64,000 nucleotides of DNA from Flaccisagitta enflata (GCA_965153355.1 OZ231126.1:74958001-75022000); one strand, 5' to 3'. Counted from the first letter of the stretch, positions 46,740 through 59,595 are shown. A program made the numbers and translations. Notes: generated from the sequence alone by a model not told the origin.

Positions 46740-47639
46740 TGCTTTATCTAAGCTTACGTTATGTGGAAGTAATGAGAGAACGCTGGAGCTTGAACGGATC
46801 AACGGAAATGCGTGTTTGCACTTTTTTTTACTCGTGCGTTAAAGAACTACGGCCCGGCAGACGGACCAATCAACGCATAAACAAAGCCCCATTTAAAGTA
46901 ACGTTTCCGCAAAAAAAAAAGATAAAGCTTTATGTGTGAAGTAAATTACAGTACTAAGTAAAGGAAAATGAGCCACGATTACATGTGCCTTGACTTGTCT
47001 TGAAATGTGTAATCGACCGACAGACCAAAGGACATGGTCATTTTCTCATGTGATCATGTGATGAAGATAATGGTGAATGATGAATTTTTGAAGATGGTGT
47101 TGACGCTTTTGGTGGTGGTAATGGACCCATGGTGGAGGAAATGGTGGGGGATATCATATTTATCAAGTAGAATAAAAATGCACAGGAGAGATGTGAGAGC
47201 ACTTTATAATGGCCTTTTTTTTTATCACTGATGATAAATCGTAATGGACTAATGGATTCTGAATCTGTAATCACTTCAGTCATTTGTGATTTGCCTCGTG
47301 TTTGAGTGTGTATTTGCGCGTGTGTTTACGTATGTGTTACTGCGTGAGTTTGTGCATGTGTTAGTGTCTGAGTTTGTGTGAGTGGGTGGGCGCATGCGTG
47401 CGAGAATGCGTGTGTTTGTGTATGTTTGAGTGCCAGTGCGCGTTTGCGTGGTCATAAGCCGTATAAGTTGTATAACTTATTAAAGTGCCTCAACCAGCAA
47501 TTGTAACAAATTTTTAGAAATGTTGTCAATGTAAGAGTCAATCTCATGTCTACTAAATACTGAGTTGCAATACAGAATTCGAAAAAGAGTAGGTGACCTT
47601 TAGGCAGTTCTATCATCTATACAAATAGAATAGACTTAC
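46740..47639. other. Lectin gene intron, nothing firm
   Basis: Includes a degenerate GTGTGT region at 47300-47440. No element ends found. Confidence 0.35.
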
Positions 47640-47712
47640 TTGTGCCTGTGCCCAGTCTTTTGATACGCCAGCGAAGAGGTAGCACTTCCGCAATCCATAG
47701 TGAGCAACATAA
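47640..47712 (-). CDS. Lectin gene exon 5 (first lectin strand)
   Basis: A 73-bp exon, acceptor TATTGCAG and donor CAA|GTAAGT. It encodes YVAHYGLRKCYLFAGVSKDW and AQAQ. The CY-F…W—AQ pattern is the first strand and helix of a C-type lectin domain. A long (TTA)n tract lies about 30 bp upstream of the acceptor. Confidence 0.9.
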
Positions 47713-47742
47713 CTGCAATAACAAATTCATAAGAACAGAAAT

Positions 47743-47897
<155 letters not shown>

Positions 47898-47999
47898 GGG
47901 TGCTTTACATTACGAAATATGGATGGACAAACGGTGAAAATTGGCGAAGAGTCCTTGCCCTTCTGTTTATCATGATTTAACAAGGCTAAGACGGGAAAG

Positions 48000-49000
48000 C
48001 AAAAAAATATAGATTATAGAAAATTCTCATCCGTCTGTATCACCCCACCTAACCCTAACACCTCCTCTCTTCTCCCCCCCGAACCCCGTCAACTCAATCG
48101 GCCAGGGAAAAAAAAATTTTCTTTTTTTTGGCGGGCGTTTCCCACTCTTCCGCTCGATAAAAAGAACAATTTGTGACATGAGGCAACAACGACATCAACA
48201 ACGTTGATGACGATGACGACGACGATGACGGGGACGGCGATGAAGATGACGACGACGATGACGAAAATGAAGACGTCAATTATGAAAACGACGACGATGA
48301 CGACAACAACAGGAACCATTAATCACCGCAGTGACCCTATCCCCTTTTGCAAACGCACGCAAACACACATGCCCTCAGACACGCGTGTACGCACACACGT
48401 CACCTCAAACACACACATTCATGCGCCTACAAAGCCATCGAAACACAAATGCGCATTCACGTACAATCTTCCTTAAAAAGACAGAAGCACATGAGGTCAT
48501 GAGCGCACACGTCTGGATGCGCACGCGCGCACACAACCGGACATGTGCGCAGTATTTACAAACATTTGATCGTCGGCGACTACGCCATGGTTTTGTCTGC
48601 TCGTGGGTGCGTAGTGACTCGTGTTTTTGTTTGTGAGGAAAACAAACAAACAAAAGAACAAATACGAGAACAAACCCGCAGAAGTGGGACAACATGGAAG
48701 AGTTATGGTTGGAAACGATGGTAAGAGACGGCAACTGAGCGGAAGAAGAGCTGAGGCCCAAACCCGGGATGGGATAAGTCGCGGTGTCACGTCCATGCTT
48801 GGCCAAGGCGAGGGAACAATCAAGTTAACGGAGGGTGTCAACGAAGGGGACACAAAACAAACGGATCTTTTCTTTCTGTTCTGGTTTTGATTCATTTAAT
48901 GAATGTAAATGTGATGACACAACGATCATTGCTACACACAGAGGAAACATACAAACATCAACTTTTTTCAACTTAAGCATAGAGTGAATTATTGAAGAAA
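48000..49000. other. Lectin gene intron
   Basis: GATGAC-type simple repeats at 48205-48305 and CACACG-rich sequence at 48350-48540. Nothing else recognised. Confidence 0.4.
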
Positions 49001-49065
49001 ACATAATTTTTCTCTGTCAAAATGTTACAACAATTTCCAAACAATGATTTAAAGAAAAATTCCAC

Positions 49066-49188
49066 CTGTAATTTGGGCAAGGCATTGTTTGAGATTTCCG
49101 GCTGAATTTGACGTCCGATTCTGAGGCAAGGTTTTCTTTCTGTTCCGTTAAGTTGACGAGTTTTCCTCCAATTTCGCGGAGGCTTTCT
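49066..49188 (-). CDS. Lectin gene exon 4 (stalk to lectin start)
   Basis: A 123-bp exon, acceptor TTTCCAG and donor TACAG|GTGGAA. It encodes ESLREIGGKLVNLTEQKENL, ending QTMPCPNY. CP-Y is the usual opening of a C-type lectin domain. Confidence 0.85.
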
Positions 49189-49210
49189 CTGGAAAGTTTG
49201 GTAAAAAGAA

Positions 49211-49444
49211 CAAGCAAAAGATGTGGGGTCACAATATCGTTACGGACGGGTGGGCAGGGGCATCCAGCCCCCAGCCTAAATCCCACCCCACCCCCAACCC
49301 CCTCCCACACGCTAACAAACTCATACATTACCAACTGAAGCATCAAAAATACGAGTTTTTCGCGTTTTCTACTCGATCATCTCTACAGACCAACGGACTG
49401 ACGGATGGACAAAGCCTCTTAAAGAGTTGCGTGTCCGCAACTAA
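49211..49444 (-). mobile_element. Family A element A15
   Basis: On the minus strand AGTTGCGGACACGCAACTC, GTCC repeats, inner GTCCGTAAC, ending GTGACCCCACATC. It sits 22 bp upstream of the exon 4 acceptor. Confidence 0.65.
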
Positions 49445-49721
49445 AAGCGAATTAAGAAGTGAACCAAGTATGGAACAGAATTACTAATTATGCGGAAAAC
49501 GGAAAAAGAAACACGTAAACGATGATTATTTGTCTAGCTCTAAGCTTGCTTTTGCGTGATAACGGAAGAAGTGAATCAAGTATGGAACAGAATCACATAT
49601 TAAGCGGAAAACGAAGAAAGAAACACGCTTATACTTGTCTAGCTTAAAGCTTGCTTTTGCGTAATAACTGTTGCTTCTTCGTAATAACTGTTGAATCATA
49701 CAATTATTTGTTTGTACTTAC

Positions 49722-49884
49722 TCGAATTTGCTAAATTGTCTGGCTTTGAGCTTGTCCATTTTAATGTGAGTTTGGATCAGATCTTCAATTTCTTTCATTT
49801 TCTCCGCCAAAATGAAATCGGCAGGATTCGAGCTGAAAAGTTCCTTCGAAGGATCAATCGTTAAGACGGGATTGGCCACAATTT
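49722..49884 (-). CDS. Lectin gene exon 3 (stalk)
   Basis: A 163-bp exon, acceptor TTCCCCAG and donor TTCGA|GTAAGT. It encodes IVANPVLTIDPSKELF and AEKMKEIEDLIQTHIKMDKL, a heptad-like charged helix suited to a coiled-coil stalk. It joins exon 2 in phase across about 9 kb. An extra exon in between cannot be excluded. Confidence 0.82.
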
Positions 49885-49901
49885 CTGGGGAAAAAAGAAT
49901 G

Positions 49902-50203
49902 AATGAATGAATGAATGAATGAATGAATGAACGAAAAAAGGAATGAATGAACGAATGAATTAATGAATGAATGAATGAATGAATGAATGAACGAATGAAT
50001 GAATAAATGAATTAATGAATGACTGAACAAAGGAATGAATGAATTATTGAATGAATGAATTAATGAATGAATGAATGAAAAAAGGAATGAATGAACGAAT
50101 GAATGAATGAATGAATGAATGAACGAATGAATGAATGAATGAATGAAAAAAGGAATGAATGAATTAATGAATTAATGAATGAATGAATTAATGAATGAAT
50201 GGA
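49902..50203. repeat. (GAAT)n microsatellite
   Basis: About 300 bp of GAAT with AAAAAAGG and GAAC interruptions, just upstream of the exon 3 acceptor on the gene strand. Confidence 0.97.
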
Positions 50204-50703
50204 GGGAGGGAATACGCAAAATAACCAATATGTTTGTTCTGAGGATCAATAATCAATATAGGATCGGTCACCAGTTGCGTAAAAGACAAAAATTAAGATG
50301 ATTCATTGCTTCATTCCAATGACAAAGCGCGAATTAAAGAAAACTAGCAATCAAGAAGAATTGAGAATATTTTGTAATTTTCTGAAAATGTGAAGGTGTT
50401 GAGAAAAAAAATCAGAAAATGGCAAGAAAAAAAGAAAGGAAAATGAAGAGGAGAAACTGAAAATGAAGTGTGAAAGAAAAGAAGAAAAGAACTAGGAATG
50501 GAAAGAATTGAATCAAATGAAATAAAAGCAAATTGAAATTTACAAATTGTGGATGTTGATAATTTTGGTATCGAAATACAGTGCTCAGTCCAGTGTGCAA
50601 TTTTTAACAAGAGATGAGAATCTAGGAGCGATGTTACCCTTGATACTCTGCCCGTCTTACATGAAAGGTCCCTAATCCCTTTCCAATCTTATTTTATCAC
50701 TTC

Positions 50704-50819
<116 letters not shown>

Positions 50820-51086
50820 CCAGACCATGGCCGATCGAAATTGAAAAGTATTGATTTGGACTCATTAGGTATTGCCTTGTGTATATTATGGGTACTTTAT
50901 TCACATTCCTTCACTCATATTCCTCCATTCGCCTTCCTCTATCCATCATCCTGTATTCATCTTCCTGTATTCATTTTGCTCCTTTCATCTTCCTCAATTC
51001 TTTTCATTTGTCCTTCGGCACTTCAGGCAACAGGGTCAACATTATACATTTTGCATTTTGCCATTCTCTCCCAGTCTATGTAGCAC

Positions 51087-51600
51087 TCGGGTGTGTCAAT
51101 ATGCAAAAGGTTTTTCGATCAGATGGTTATCATCAGGGATTGTTGGGACATTAATTTTAAGATCATTATCATTTTCCTTTTTAAAAATTTCATTCATCTT
51201 CCGTTTTTTACTAAATCCCCATTTAGCCCCTAATTTGTATAATTGTAGTGCAGCTGGTTTTGCGGCTGGATTATTGTTGACAAGGAAAAGAATTAAAACA
51301 CATTGGTTCTTTTATTCTTTATACTATGAAAAATTAATCAAAATCTTCTGCTTTTATACAAGATGATTTAGTAATAGAAAAAACATAATTTTTAAAATGA
51401 TTTATTAGTCTCTTTTTCAACAAAACTGCGTGCAGTCGCATAAAGTATATATATTTTTGACAATCTTTACATGTGCTAAAAAAATAGATGATGATTAAAA
51501 TTGAAAAAAATAAAACGGTAAGTGTCTTGTAATTCGTGTCTTCATACTCCCTGATGATGACGAGCTGATCAAAAGACCTTTTGCATATTGACACACCCGA
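51087..51600. mobile_element. MULE-like MITE with 9-bp target duplication
   Basis: The ends TCGGGTGTGTCAATATGCAA and (reverse) the same sequence are flanked by ATGTAGCAC on both sides (51078-51086 and 51601-51609). Inverted similarity reaches about 60 bp (CATCATCAGGGA). 514 bp, no transposase. A 9-bp duplication is typical of Mutator-like elements. Confidence 0.85.
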
Positions 51601-51634
51601 ATGTAGCACTCAACTTTATCTTCATCACAAAATC

Positions 51635-51700
51635 TTTTCTTTCTTTCTTTTCTTCTTTCTTTCTTTCTTTCTTTCTTTTATCTTTTTTCTTTCTTTCCAC
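51635..51700. repeat. (CTTT)n microsatellite
   Basis: Short imperfect CTTT tract. Confidence 0.9.
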
Positions 51701-52007
51701 TTCTTCTCCTACTTGACATTGCACTTCGCCGCCTTGCCTCTCCAAATCATTACTGCTTATCTTTGCCCTTACCACTGCATCTCCTACTAATTGCTAAATT
51801 GGTCATTTTCCACATCAACCTCCCTGCTCCTGTCACTTTAATACCTTTTTTTCCTTGCCCTGGTCGCCTTTCCACCTTTCCTACTTCTCCTTGCCATAAC
51901 CACTTCTTCTCTTACCAGTAAAGGCGGCTCTCGCCGACCGGAAAAAAATCGTAAAATTGCTTTTGTTTTTTTCAGTTTTTTCTTTCTCCTCATTTCATTT
52001 ACAAGCC

Positions 52008-52024
52008 TCTGTGTGTGTGTGTGT

Positions 52025-52057
<33 letters not shown>

Positions 52058-52078
52058 AGTGTGTGTGAGTGTGTGTGT

Positions 52079-52115
<37 letters not shown>

Positions 52116-52680
52116 TGTCTGTCTATCTGTCTGTCTGTCTGTCTCTCACCCTCTCTCTGTCTCTCTCTGTCTTCATCCTTTGCTCCCTCCTTCTCTCCCT
52201 CCCTCTGGCCTCTCTCCCTCCCTCTCTGCCTCTCTTCCTCCCTCCCTCTGTCCCTCCCTCTTTCTCTCCCTCCCTCTCTCCCTCCTCTCTCTCCTCCTTC
52301 CTCCCTTCCTCCCCTCTCACCCCCTCCTCTCCCCTCCCTTCTCCTTACTCTCCATCTCTTCCTCTCTCTCTCCCTCTCTCTCTCCTTCTCCTTCCCTCCC
52401 TCTCCCACCCTCCTTCCTCTCCTCCCTCCTCTCTCTCTCCTCCTCTCCCTCTCTCTCCCTCCTCCTCCCTCTCTCCCTCCCTCTTCCTCCCTCCCTCCCT
52501 CCCTTCCTCCCTCAGCCCTCTGCTGAACTCCTATTGTTGTTACTTAGGGCTTAAAATTGAGATTGATGAAAAATCCTCTCCCTCTTCCTTCCCTTCCCTC
52601 TCCCTCTTCCTGCCTCTCCTTCCTCTCTCCCTCCCCTCTCCTTCCCTCCCTCCCTCTCTCCCTCCTCTGCCCTTTGCTGA
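52008..52680. repeat. (GT)n followed by CCCT/CTCC-rich tract
   Basis: GT with GAGT to 52113, CTGT to 52142, then about 540 bp of CCCTCTCC-type sequence. It contains two similar blocks ending in TGCTGAACTC-T-TTGTTGTTACT (52520 and 52675). Confidence 0.93.
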
Positions 52681-53222
52681 ACTCATTTTTGTTGTTACTT
52701 AGGGCCCAAAATTGAGATCGATGAAAAATAAAGATTTTTGAAAAAATGTGAAAAAATAAAAAAAGATTCAAAAATTCATAGCGCCTAAAGTATTTGTCCC
52801 ACAGAGGCCTGCTTTTTTCCAGAAGGTGTAAAAAAGTGCCCTCTTTCACCCTGTACCAATTTCAACCCCTGCCTCAACTTCCTCAAATTGGCGCAAGCGA
52901 AAAAGGGAAACATTAATTCCTAACCCTGGACTCAATCGAAAAACGTTTTTCGATTTTTTTCCCAATCATTGCCTTAACCACTTCTTCTCTTATCATTGCC
53001 CTTGCCACTTCTTCTCTTATCATTTCCCTCGCCTCCTAGCTTATGCAGCGCCTCTCGTGTTGCACCGACTCAAACTCGAGCTCTGATATCGGACAAATGA
53101 TGTATGGAAATCACGTTTAGATGACCCTTTGACCTAAAACCCTATCAATTCCTCGTTCTCCTCTCTCTCTCTTTACTCTCTTTTTTCTTATCTCTCTTTT
53201 TTTGTTTCTTTCTCTCTTTTTT

Positions 53223-54129
53223 AAGTCGTTGCGGACGCGACTCTTACAACCCGCTTTGTCGGTCTGTCTGTCCGTCTGTCCGGTGTCTCCGCCCGAGTCG
53301 TCCATCCGTCCGGCTGTCTGTTACTTACTTTTTTGGGCAGCGGCCCCAAAGGGCTGATGTCCTGTAGGACACAGGGGTGAACCGTTACGTCCGTCTGACA
53401 ATACGTACGTCCCCCCCTCCGAAGCTTTTCAAGCCTCTCAGGCCTCAAATCCAGCCTCTTAGGCTTCAAATCTGGCATCTCAGGCCTAAAATCTGGCCTC
53501 TCAGGCCTCAAATCTGGCCTCTTAAGCCTCAGATCCAGCCTCTCAGGCCTCAAATCCAGCCTCTTGAGCCTCAAATCCAGCCTCTCAGGCCTCAAATCCA
53601 GCCCCTTGGGCCTCAAATCCAGTGTCTTGGGCCCTAAATCCAGCCTCTCAGGCCTCAAATTCCCATTGAATAACATGGCAAATTGAAAAAAAATTGAAAA
53701 AATGCAAAATTCTCAATGAAAATTACCCCAAATACGCCCTCTCAGCACATATGGAAATACAGGACATCGGCCCTTTGGGGCCGCTGCCCTGCTCCCACTC
53801 CACTTCTTCAAGTAATCACTCCAAGCAGGGCATTGGGTACCGCTGACCATGTGCGATCCTTGGATGACTTGTTTGTACTGAAACGTCAACACATAGGTCA
53901 TTTTATGTCATTTTAAGTCAATTATAGTTATTCTAAGTCATTATGAGTCATTCTAAGTCATTTTAAGTCATTTTAAGTTATGTTAAGTCATTTTTGGTCA
54001 TTAGGGTTTTTAGTCATTTTAAATCAATTTTGGTCATTTTAGGTCATTCTAAGTCATAAAAAGTCATTCTAAGTCATTCTAAGTCATTTTTTGTCTGTAA
54101 GTCTCGCACGCGACTTATAGGTGTTGGCC

Positions 54130-54135
<6 letters not shown>
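53223..54135 (+). mobile_element. Family A element A16 containing a family B element
   Basis: AAGTCGTTGCGGACGCGACTC and TACAACCCGCTTTGTCGG at the left after T's. GCACGCGACTTATAGGTGTT and GGCCTTGTTT at the right. A family B element and a 10-11-bp TTTTAAGTCA array (53890-54095) form the core. Confidence 0.68.
53335..53860 (+). mobile_element. Family B element B8, nested in A16
   Basis: GGGCAGCGGCCCCAAAGGG after T's, a core of about 20-bp CTCTCAGGCCTCAAATCCAG units, CCCTTTGGGGCCGCTGCCC, stem-loop GCCCTGCT…AGCAGGGC, and GGGTACCGCTGACCATG. Confidence 0.75.

Positions 54136-54200
<65 letters not shown>
54136..54200. repeat. (CT)n microsatellite
   Basis: CT run beginning exactly at the 3' end of element A16, as at A1. 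Confidence 0.97.
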
Positions 54201-54201
<1 letters not shown>

Positions 54202-54337
54202 CTTTCACACACTGACTCACAAACAGGAAAAGTACATGTTGTGTTGTTCAAGTGGTTGATCGAAACTGAACTTTATCCTTTAAACTCTCAACCTTATGCA
54301 TCTTTTTTTCAACGGAAACGTTATTGCTACGTTATAA

Positions 54338-54339
<2 letters not shown>

Positions 54340-54416
<77 letters not shown>

Positions 54417-54455
54417 TGGGTGGGTACATGGGTGGGTAGTTCTGTGTGTGTGTGT
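54340..54455. repeat. (GT)n microsatellite
   Basis: GT run with a GGGTGGGT interruption. Confidence 0.97.
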
Positions 54456-54734
54456 GTTTTTGAAAACAATCGTAAATCATTCAATTGTAACGCGTCCTCT
54501 TTTCTTTCAACATCCACTTTCCCACGTGAAGGTAAATAAGGATAAAAAAAGGAATAACAATTGAATTAAAAAAGATAAAAAAAGGATGATAATTAAATTA
54601 AAGGAATGATTTAGTACTTGAGAGTTTCTGAGCTTCCAAAGAGGGAGGGGAGGAAAGAAACAAGGCCGTCAATGCTATAAACTCTTGCGACTAAGAAGAG
54701 AGAAGGAACGAACGAGCGGAAAAACGTACAAACA

Positions 54735-54767
54735 AAAGAAAGAAAGAAAAAAAGAAAGAAAGAAAAA

Positions 54768-54843
<76 letters not shown>

Positions 54844-54850
54844 AAAGGAA
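54735..54850. repeat. (GAAA)n microsatellite
   Basis: About 28 GAAA units. Confidence 0.97.
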
Positions 54851-54959
54851 AGAAAAGAGCCCGCCAAAGCAACAAGCTATTGCAATTACAGGAAGCCATG
54901 TGGGGTTTGAGACGAGAAAACAAAGAAGAAAAAACAAGCGAGAAAGAATGATGAAAAAA

Positions 54960-56829
54960 GATAGAAAAAAAGAAAGGCGGGTAGATAGAAATAAAATAAA
55001 GAGAGGGAATAGTAGAGAAAGACATAAGTATTAGAAAATGGACTGATGACATCATGAAAAAGATGGCCCTCTTTATCATCATCTCTGCCTCCTTCCCCCT
55101 TTTACTCTTTTACCTCTCTTTCAGCGCTTCTCTCCTTTTGCCCAAGTAATACCTCTTATGTTTCCTACTTTTTCACTTCCCTCTTTCTTTCAAAACCTCT
55201 CTTCCCTTCTATTTTTTCACTTCATTGTCTAAGCAGAATTTGGTTTCACTGCTTTCAAGCTCGGACTGCCAATTTATCATTCTGTCCCATCGCCTTAAAT
55301 CCTATTTACCCCTTCGTCCTCCCCCCTCCTTCTCATCCTCCCCTCTTCCTCCTCCCCCCTCTCCTTTGCCTCCTCCCTTGATCTTCCCCATCCGCGCCTT
55401 TTCCTCCCCCACCCCTCATCTCCCCCCCCCAACTTAATCCTTTTCTTTCAAGTTTCTTCACAGCTTTTGTTTTTAAGATTCTGAGAGTCACTGTCAAGTT
55501 GAGAATATCGGTCGATCGGTGGGTTGCTTAAGTATTCGTGACAGTGTATGTGTGACTGTACTTCTATTTGTGTTTGTGTGCGTCGATGGGAGGGGGGGAG
55601 CAAGATAGATTGTCCACGACTTTGTATGTTTGCGCACATGTACGTGTACTGAAGAATAACATCAGCAGAGCATGCAACACATCGATGTTACACGGTTGAA
55701 AATATTGGCATATTCATGAATTAACTTTGCATAGCCTTTGATGACTATGGGTCTATGGCAGCAACCCAGTGTACGAGGCAGTTGGGCGCTTCACATAGCA
55801 AAAGTTTGGAATTTCCTCTCGTCCTGCTTACCAATAAAAGAGGGACTAATTTCAAGGCCCTGACCATTTTTGTTTTTTCAGAAATAATCTATCTTCCGTT
55901 TTTTTAGCAGCCTTCTTTTACGTCCTAATTTGTATAATGCTGTGAGAGGCGAAACTGTCAGGCTTCAGTTTGTTTGTACGCCTTGAACATCTTCCTGTAC
56001 ATCATTTAGACCGTTCAGCTGTATAACAGACAGCACCCACAACATTTTCGTATTTGTTGTATGTAGGATCTTTGTTTAATAAACAATTTTCTGCCGCAAT
56101 TGTTAGTCTCTTAAGCAACAAAAGAGCATGGGGAAATTTGCTTCCCCATTGATCTCTATACGAAACTTGAAGAGCTAAAAAAGGAAGACGAAAGAATTTT
56201 TAGAAAAGAAAAACGGTCATCTTCAATTCTTCATGATTTTTTTCAATCCGTTTTGGGCAAGCGGGATAAAGGGATACAGTGCAACAACGTAATTTGAAGT
56301 GGCCAAACGAGGCAGTGCGTTGAGAGGATCTCGCTCAAGCCAGAGGATGAAAAAAAAACCTGTAATATAATATGTATAAACGCCATTGGCCGTCAAACTC
56401 GAATAAACTGTTAGATATAATGTATAAACGCCAAATCGCCTCACTCGCGTGTATGATTGAATGGCCAAAATTGGCAATGTGGCAAACTGCTCACCATTTT
56501 TACCGCCTCTTTTCCCATTTCTTTCGCATCTTTTTTCATCTTACTTTTTTTTTTTTTGTTTTCTTTTTTTATGAAGATAGTCTGAGCTTGGAAGATGCTC
56601 AATGGTCAAGTATGAAAGAGTTATGTCTGAACTTTGGAGAAAACCATGTCCAAACGCTGACGACGGTGATGACGTGTGACTCATGTCATGTCATGTCATT
56701 ATCAGAGTACAGTTCCATCTGTACTTTGATGATGTTTATGTTAGTAACATTGGGGTTTGGGGTTTCAATTTGCATGAGGGTGTCACATTTTGGAGACAGA
56801 TCATCTGTAAAATCTGCATTTGCGTTTTT
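54960..56829. other. Lectin gene intron, largely unassigned
   Basis: T/C-rich near 55080-55440. Around 55880-55960 there is a weak resemblance (ATCTTCCGTTTTTT…CTAATTTGTATAAT) to the interior of the MITE at 51087. An open frame at 56571-56827 has no splice support I trust. Confidence 0.35.
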
Positions 56830-56979
56830 AGTTGCGGACACGCAACTCTATAAGAACCTTTGCCCATCCGTCGGTCGGTCCGTCTGTCCGTGAACACGAG
56901 TCGAAAAACGTGAAAACGCGCATTTCCGCCCCTGCCCACCCATCCGCAACTGGTATTGGCCGTGTATCCGGCCTTGTTT
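56830..56979 (+). mobile_element. Family A element A18
   Basis: AGTTGCGGACACGCAACTC after T's, CCGTCGGTCGGTCCGTC core, inner ATCCGCAACT (9 of 10 match), GGCCG-TGTATC-CGGCC and TTGTTT. Confidence 0.78.
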
Positions 56980-57513
56980 AATTGCAGAAGTTTTTTGTTA
57001 GATACCTGCTATTAAGTTTGTTTAAAGTTTTATAGAAAAATTTTGAGTTTTTATATTACACATCTATACTTCAATAAATAAAAAATTAGCACTTGATACC
57101 CTAAAGCAATTATTATAATCTATTAGCTGATTTTTTGCCTTACTCTTTTCTAACATTTTTTTTTCTTTTAAAGCCTTCGGCACCTTTTCATTTCTTTCAA
57201 CCTTTCCTCTCCCTCCCCCCTCTCCTTCGCCCTCGCTCAGTCTTCCATCATGTATATTGTATGATTCAATATTCAAAATAATAACAATAGCTTTTTGCCT
57301 GCTCCCATCGCCACTTTCCAACGCAACAGAGCCCATTTAAAGTCTTGTACAAAGTTACATATGCATTGGTTGTCAATTTCATCAATATTAACGTCTTGTC
57401 TATAGTTTGGTTGAATTTTCTTCCTCTTATCGCCAGCTTGATGCTGAGTGTGGGATCTGAACAAACGTGAGTATGATCTTTCTCTCCCTTACTACCGTCT
57501 TCCCCCAAAATCT

Positions 57514-58006
57514 AATAGTCGCAAAAGCGTTAGATGGTCAGCGGTACCCGTTGCCCCTATGTGAGTGTTTGTGGGTGTGAGGTGGTTAGAGGGGCAGCGG
57601 CCCCGAAGGGACCGATGACCTATGCTGTTTTTATTTGAACCTCAAGGATTGAATTAGAGCCTGGAGGCTATATTTGGGGCCTTAAGGCTGAGATTTGAGC
57701 CCTGAGGCTGGGATTTGAGCCTCAAGGCTAGGATTTGAGCTTGGAGGCTGGGATTTGAGCCTTAAGGTTAGGATTTGGGGCTCAAGACTATGATTTGAGC
57801 CTTGGGGCTGGGATTTGAGCCTTGAGGCTGGAATTTGAGCTTTAAGGCTTTGGTTTGAGCCTCGAGGCTGGGATTTCAGCCCTGAGGCTGGGATTTGAGC
57901 CCTGAGGCTGGGATTTGAGCCTCAAGAAAAGAAGCGGAGAAGGAGAAGAAGAAATTTCCCCTATGTGAGAAAGCATAGGTCATCGGCCCCTTCGGGGCCG
58001 CTGCCC
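57514..58006 (-). mobile_element. Family B element B9
   Basis: AATAGTCGCAAAAGCGTTAG and GCGGTACCCGTTGCCC, GGGGCAGCGGCCCCGAAGGG, about 13 units of GGGATTTGAGCCTTGAGGCT, then CGGCCCCTTCGGGGCCGCTG and CCC AAAA. Confidence 0.75.
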
Positions 58007-58019
58007 AAAAGGCTAGAAT

Positions 58020-58410
58020 TGTTACTTTCCCTCACGGCATCAAGTAGTTTCCCTACAGTCTTGCCATCGAGCAGCCTTCCTTTGGCTCAGTCTTGCCATT
58101 AAAAAAGCTTTCCTTCTGTCTTGCCATCAAGCAAGCTTCCTCCAGCTTGGTCTTGCCATCATGCAGGCTTGTTCGTGCCATCAATCAGCCTTTCTTCTGT
58201 CTTGCCATGAAGAACCCTTCTTTCTATCTTGCCATAAAGCAGCCCACCGTCAGCTCAGTCTTGCCAAGTTGCCATTTAGAACTAGAAGCGTACCTTCTGT
58301 CTTGCCATGAAGCAGCCTTCCTTCAGCTCGGTCTTGCCATTAGACAGCCTTCCTTCTATCTTGCCATGAAGCAGCCTCGCTTCAGCTTGGTCTTGCCATG
58401 TGCGTCTTCC
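58020..58410. repeat. Degenerate minisatellite of about 28-30 bp
   Basis: Units built on TCTTGCCAT-AAGCAG-CTTCCTTC. Confidence 0.85.
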
Positions 58411-58593
58411 ATTAACTTCCATCTCTCATTATTTTCTGCCCCTTAAGGTCGGATGTTTTTTCCCTTTCCCTTCTCGATTTTCGCCTCTTGATCCCCCACT
58501 AAGGCGTGTCACATATCCACCACATTGATGGAGCTTATCCCCCTCACGCTCTTTGATCCACACATGTACCTAGTACTAACGGCCTATCACTAA

Positions 58594-58843
58594 AACAAGT
58601 GATGCGGGGTCACAATATCGTTGCGGACGGGTGGGCAGGGGCGTCCGAACCCCATTCACATCCCACACCCTCCCCACCTCCCCACACACACATGCATAAA
58701 CAAAAACTATCTAAAATGCTCATTTTCCCACTCTCCAACTCGTGTCCATGGACTGATGGACTGACGGACTGACAGATTGACGGACCAACTGACGGACCAA
58801 CGGACCAAGCCTCTTACAAAGTTGCGTGCTCGCAACTAGAAAG
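58594..58843 (-). mobile_element. Family A element A19
   Basis: On the minus strand TAGTTGCGAGCACGCAACTT, CGGTCCGTCAG repeats, inner GTCCGCAAC, hairpin GTGAC-CCCGCAT-CAC and TTGTTTT. The word match is weaker (7 of 9). Confidence 0.65.
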
Positions 58844-58959
58844 AATTCATCCGACCACATAATTCCAACCCTCAAAAAGTGATCCACACCCACATTCACA
58901 TCCGATCCCTCAAACGACCCACACCTTTCACAGTGCGCACTCGATTTGCAATCACTTAC

Positions 58960-59232
58960 CCATGGCCCTGGGTCGGGCTGGTTCCTCCTCGAAATCTTCT
59001 TCCTCCAACGTCTGGTTGCTGTTGTTATTTTTCTTCTTCCTCTCTTCTTCTACTTCTCTTTGACGAAGAATTTGTTCTTTTTCTTTCTCGGCTGACGTCA
59101 TGACGAGAAATATCAAAATGAGGCTCATGATAAGCAGAAGGAGGAGGAGGAGGAGCAAAAATATCCATTTGACCAAACCGCTTTTTTTGCAGCTTCTTTG
59201 TGGCTTCTCGTCTCGAAAAAGTTGAGTCAAAT
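58960..59232 (-). CDS. Lectin gene exon 2 (transmembrane helix)
   Basis: A 273-bp exon, acceptor TCTCGCAG and donor ATGG|GTAAGT. It encodes DLTQLFRDEKPQRSCKK, then a hydrophobic stretch of about 24 residues (IFLLLLLLLLLIMSLILIF), then a strongly charged segment (EKEKEQILRQREVEEERKK). Basic residues before the helix and acidic or stalk-like residues after it suggest a single-pass signal anchor. The Leu run is coded by a GAG/CTC-type repeat. Confidence 0.85.
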
Positions 59233-59279
59233 CTGCGAGAAAAGAGCGCGATTTTGTGTGCAATTGTGCGTGTTAGTGT

Positions 59280-59559
<280 letters not shown>

Positions 59560-59595
59560 GTGTATCAAGGAAAGTTTTATCAACAGAGTCTTTTT

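Noticed and set aside
52059-52702. Frames of 150-205 codons rich in Pro/Leu/Ser
   Set aside because: Translations of a CCCT-rich simple repeat, open in all three frames.
56571-56827. Plus-strand frame after a T-rich tract, with the look of an exon
   Set aside because: No similarity to PIEZO or any family I know, and no partner exon or convincing donor before the family A insertion.
57266-57508. Possible extra lectin-gene exon (minus) with a TTTGTTCAG acceptor and a W-W-QA-SYC-like string
   Set aside because: The start phase would fit exon 2, but no donor keeps the frame into exon 3, and exon 2 joins exon 3 directly in phase.
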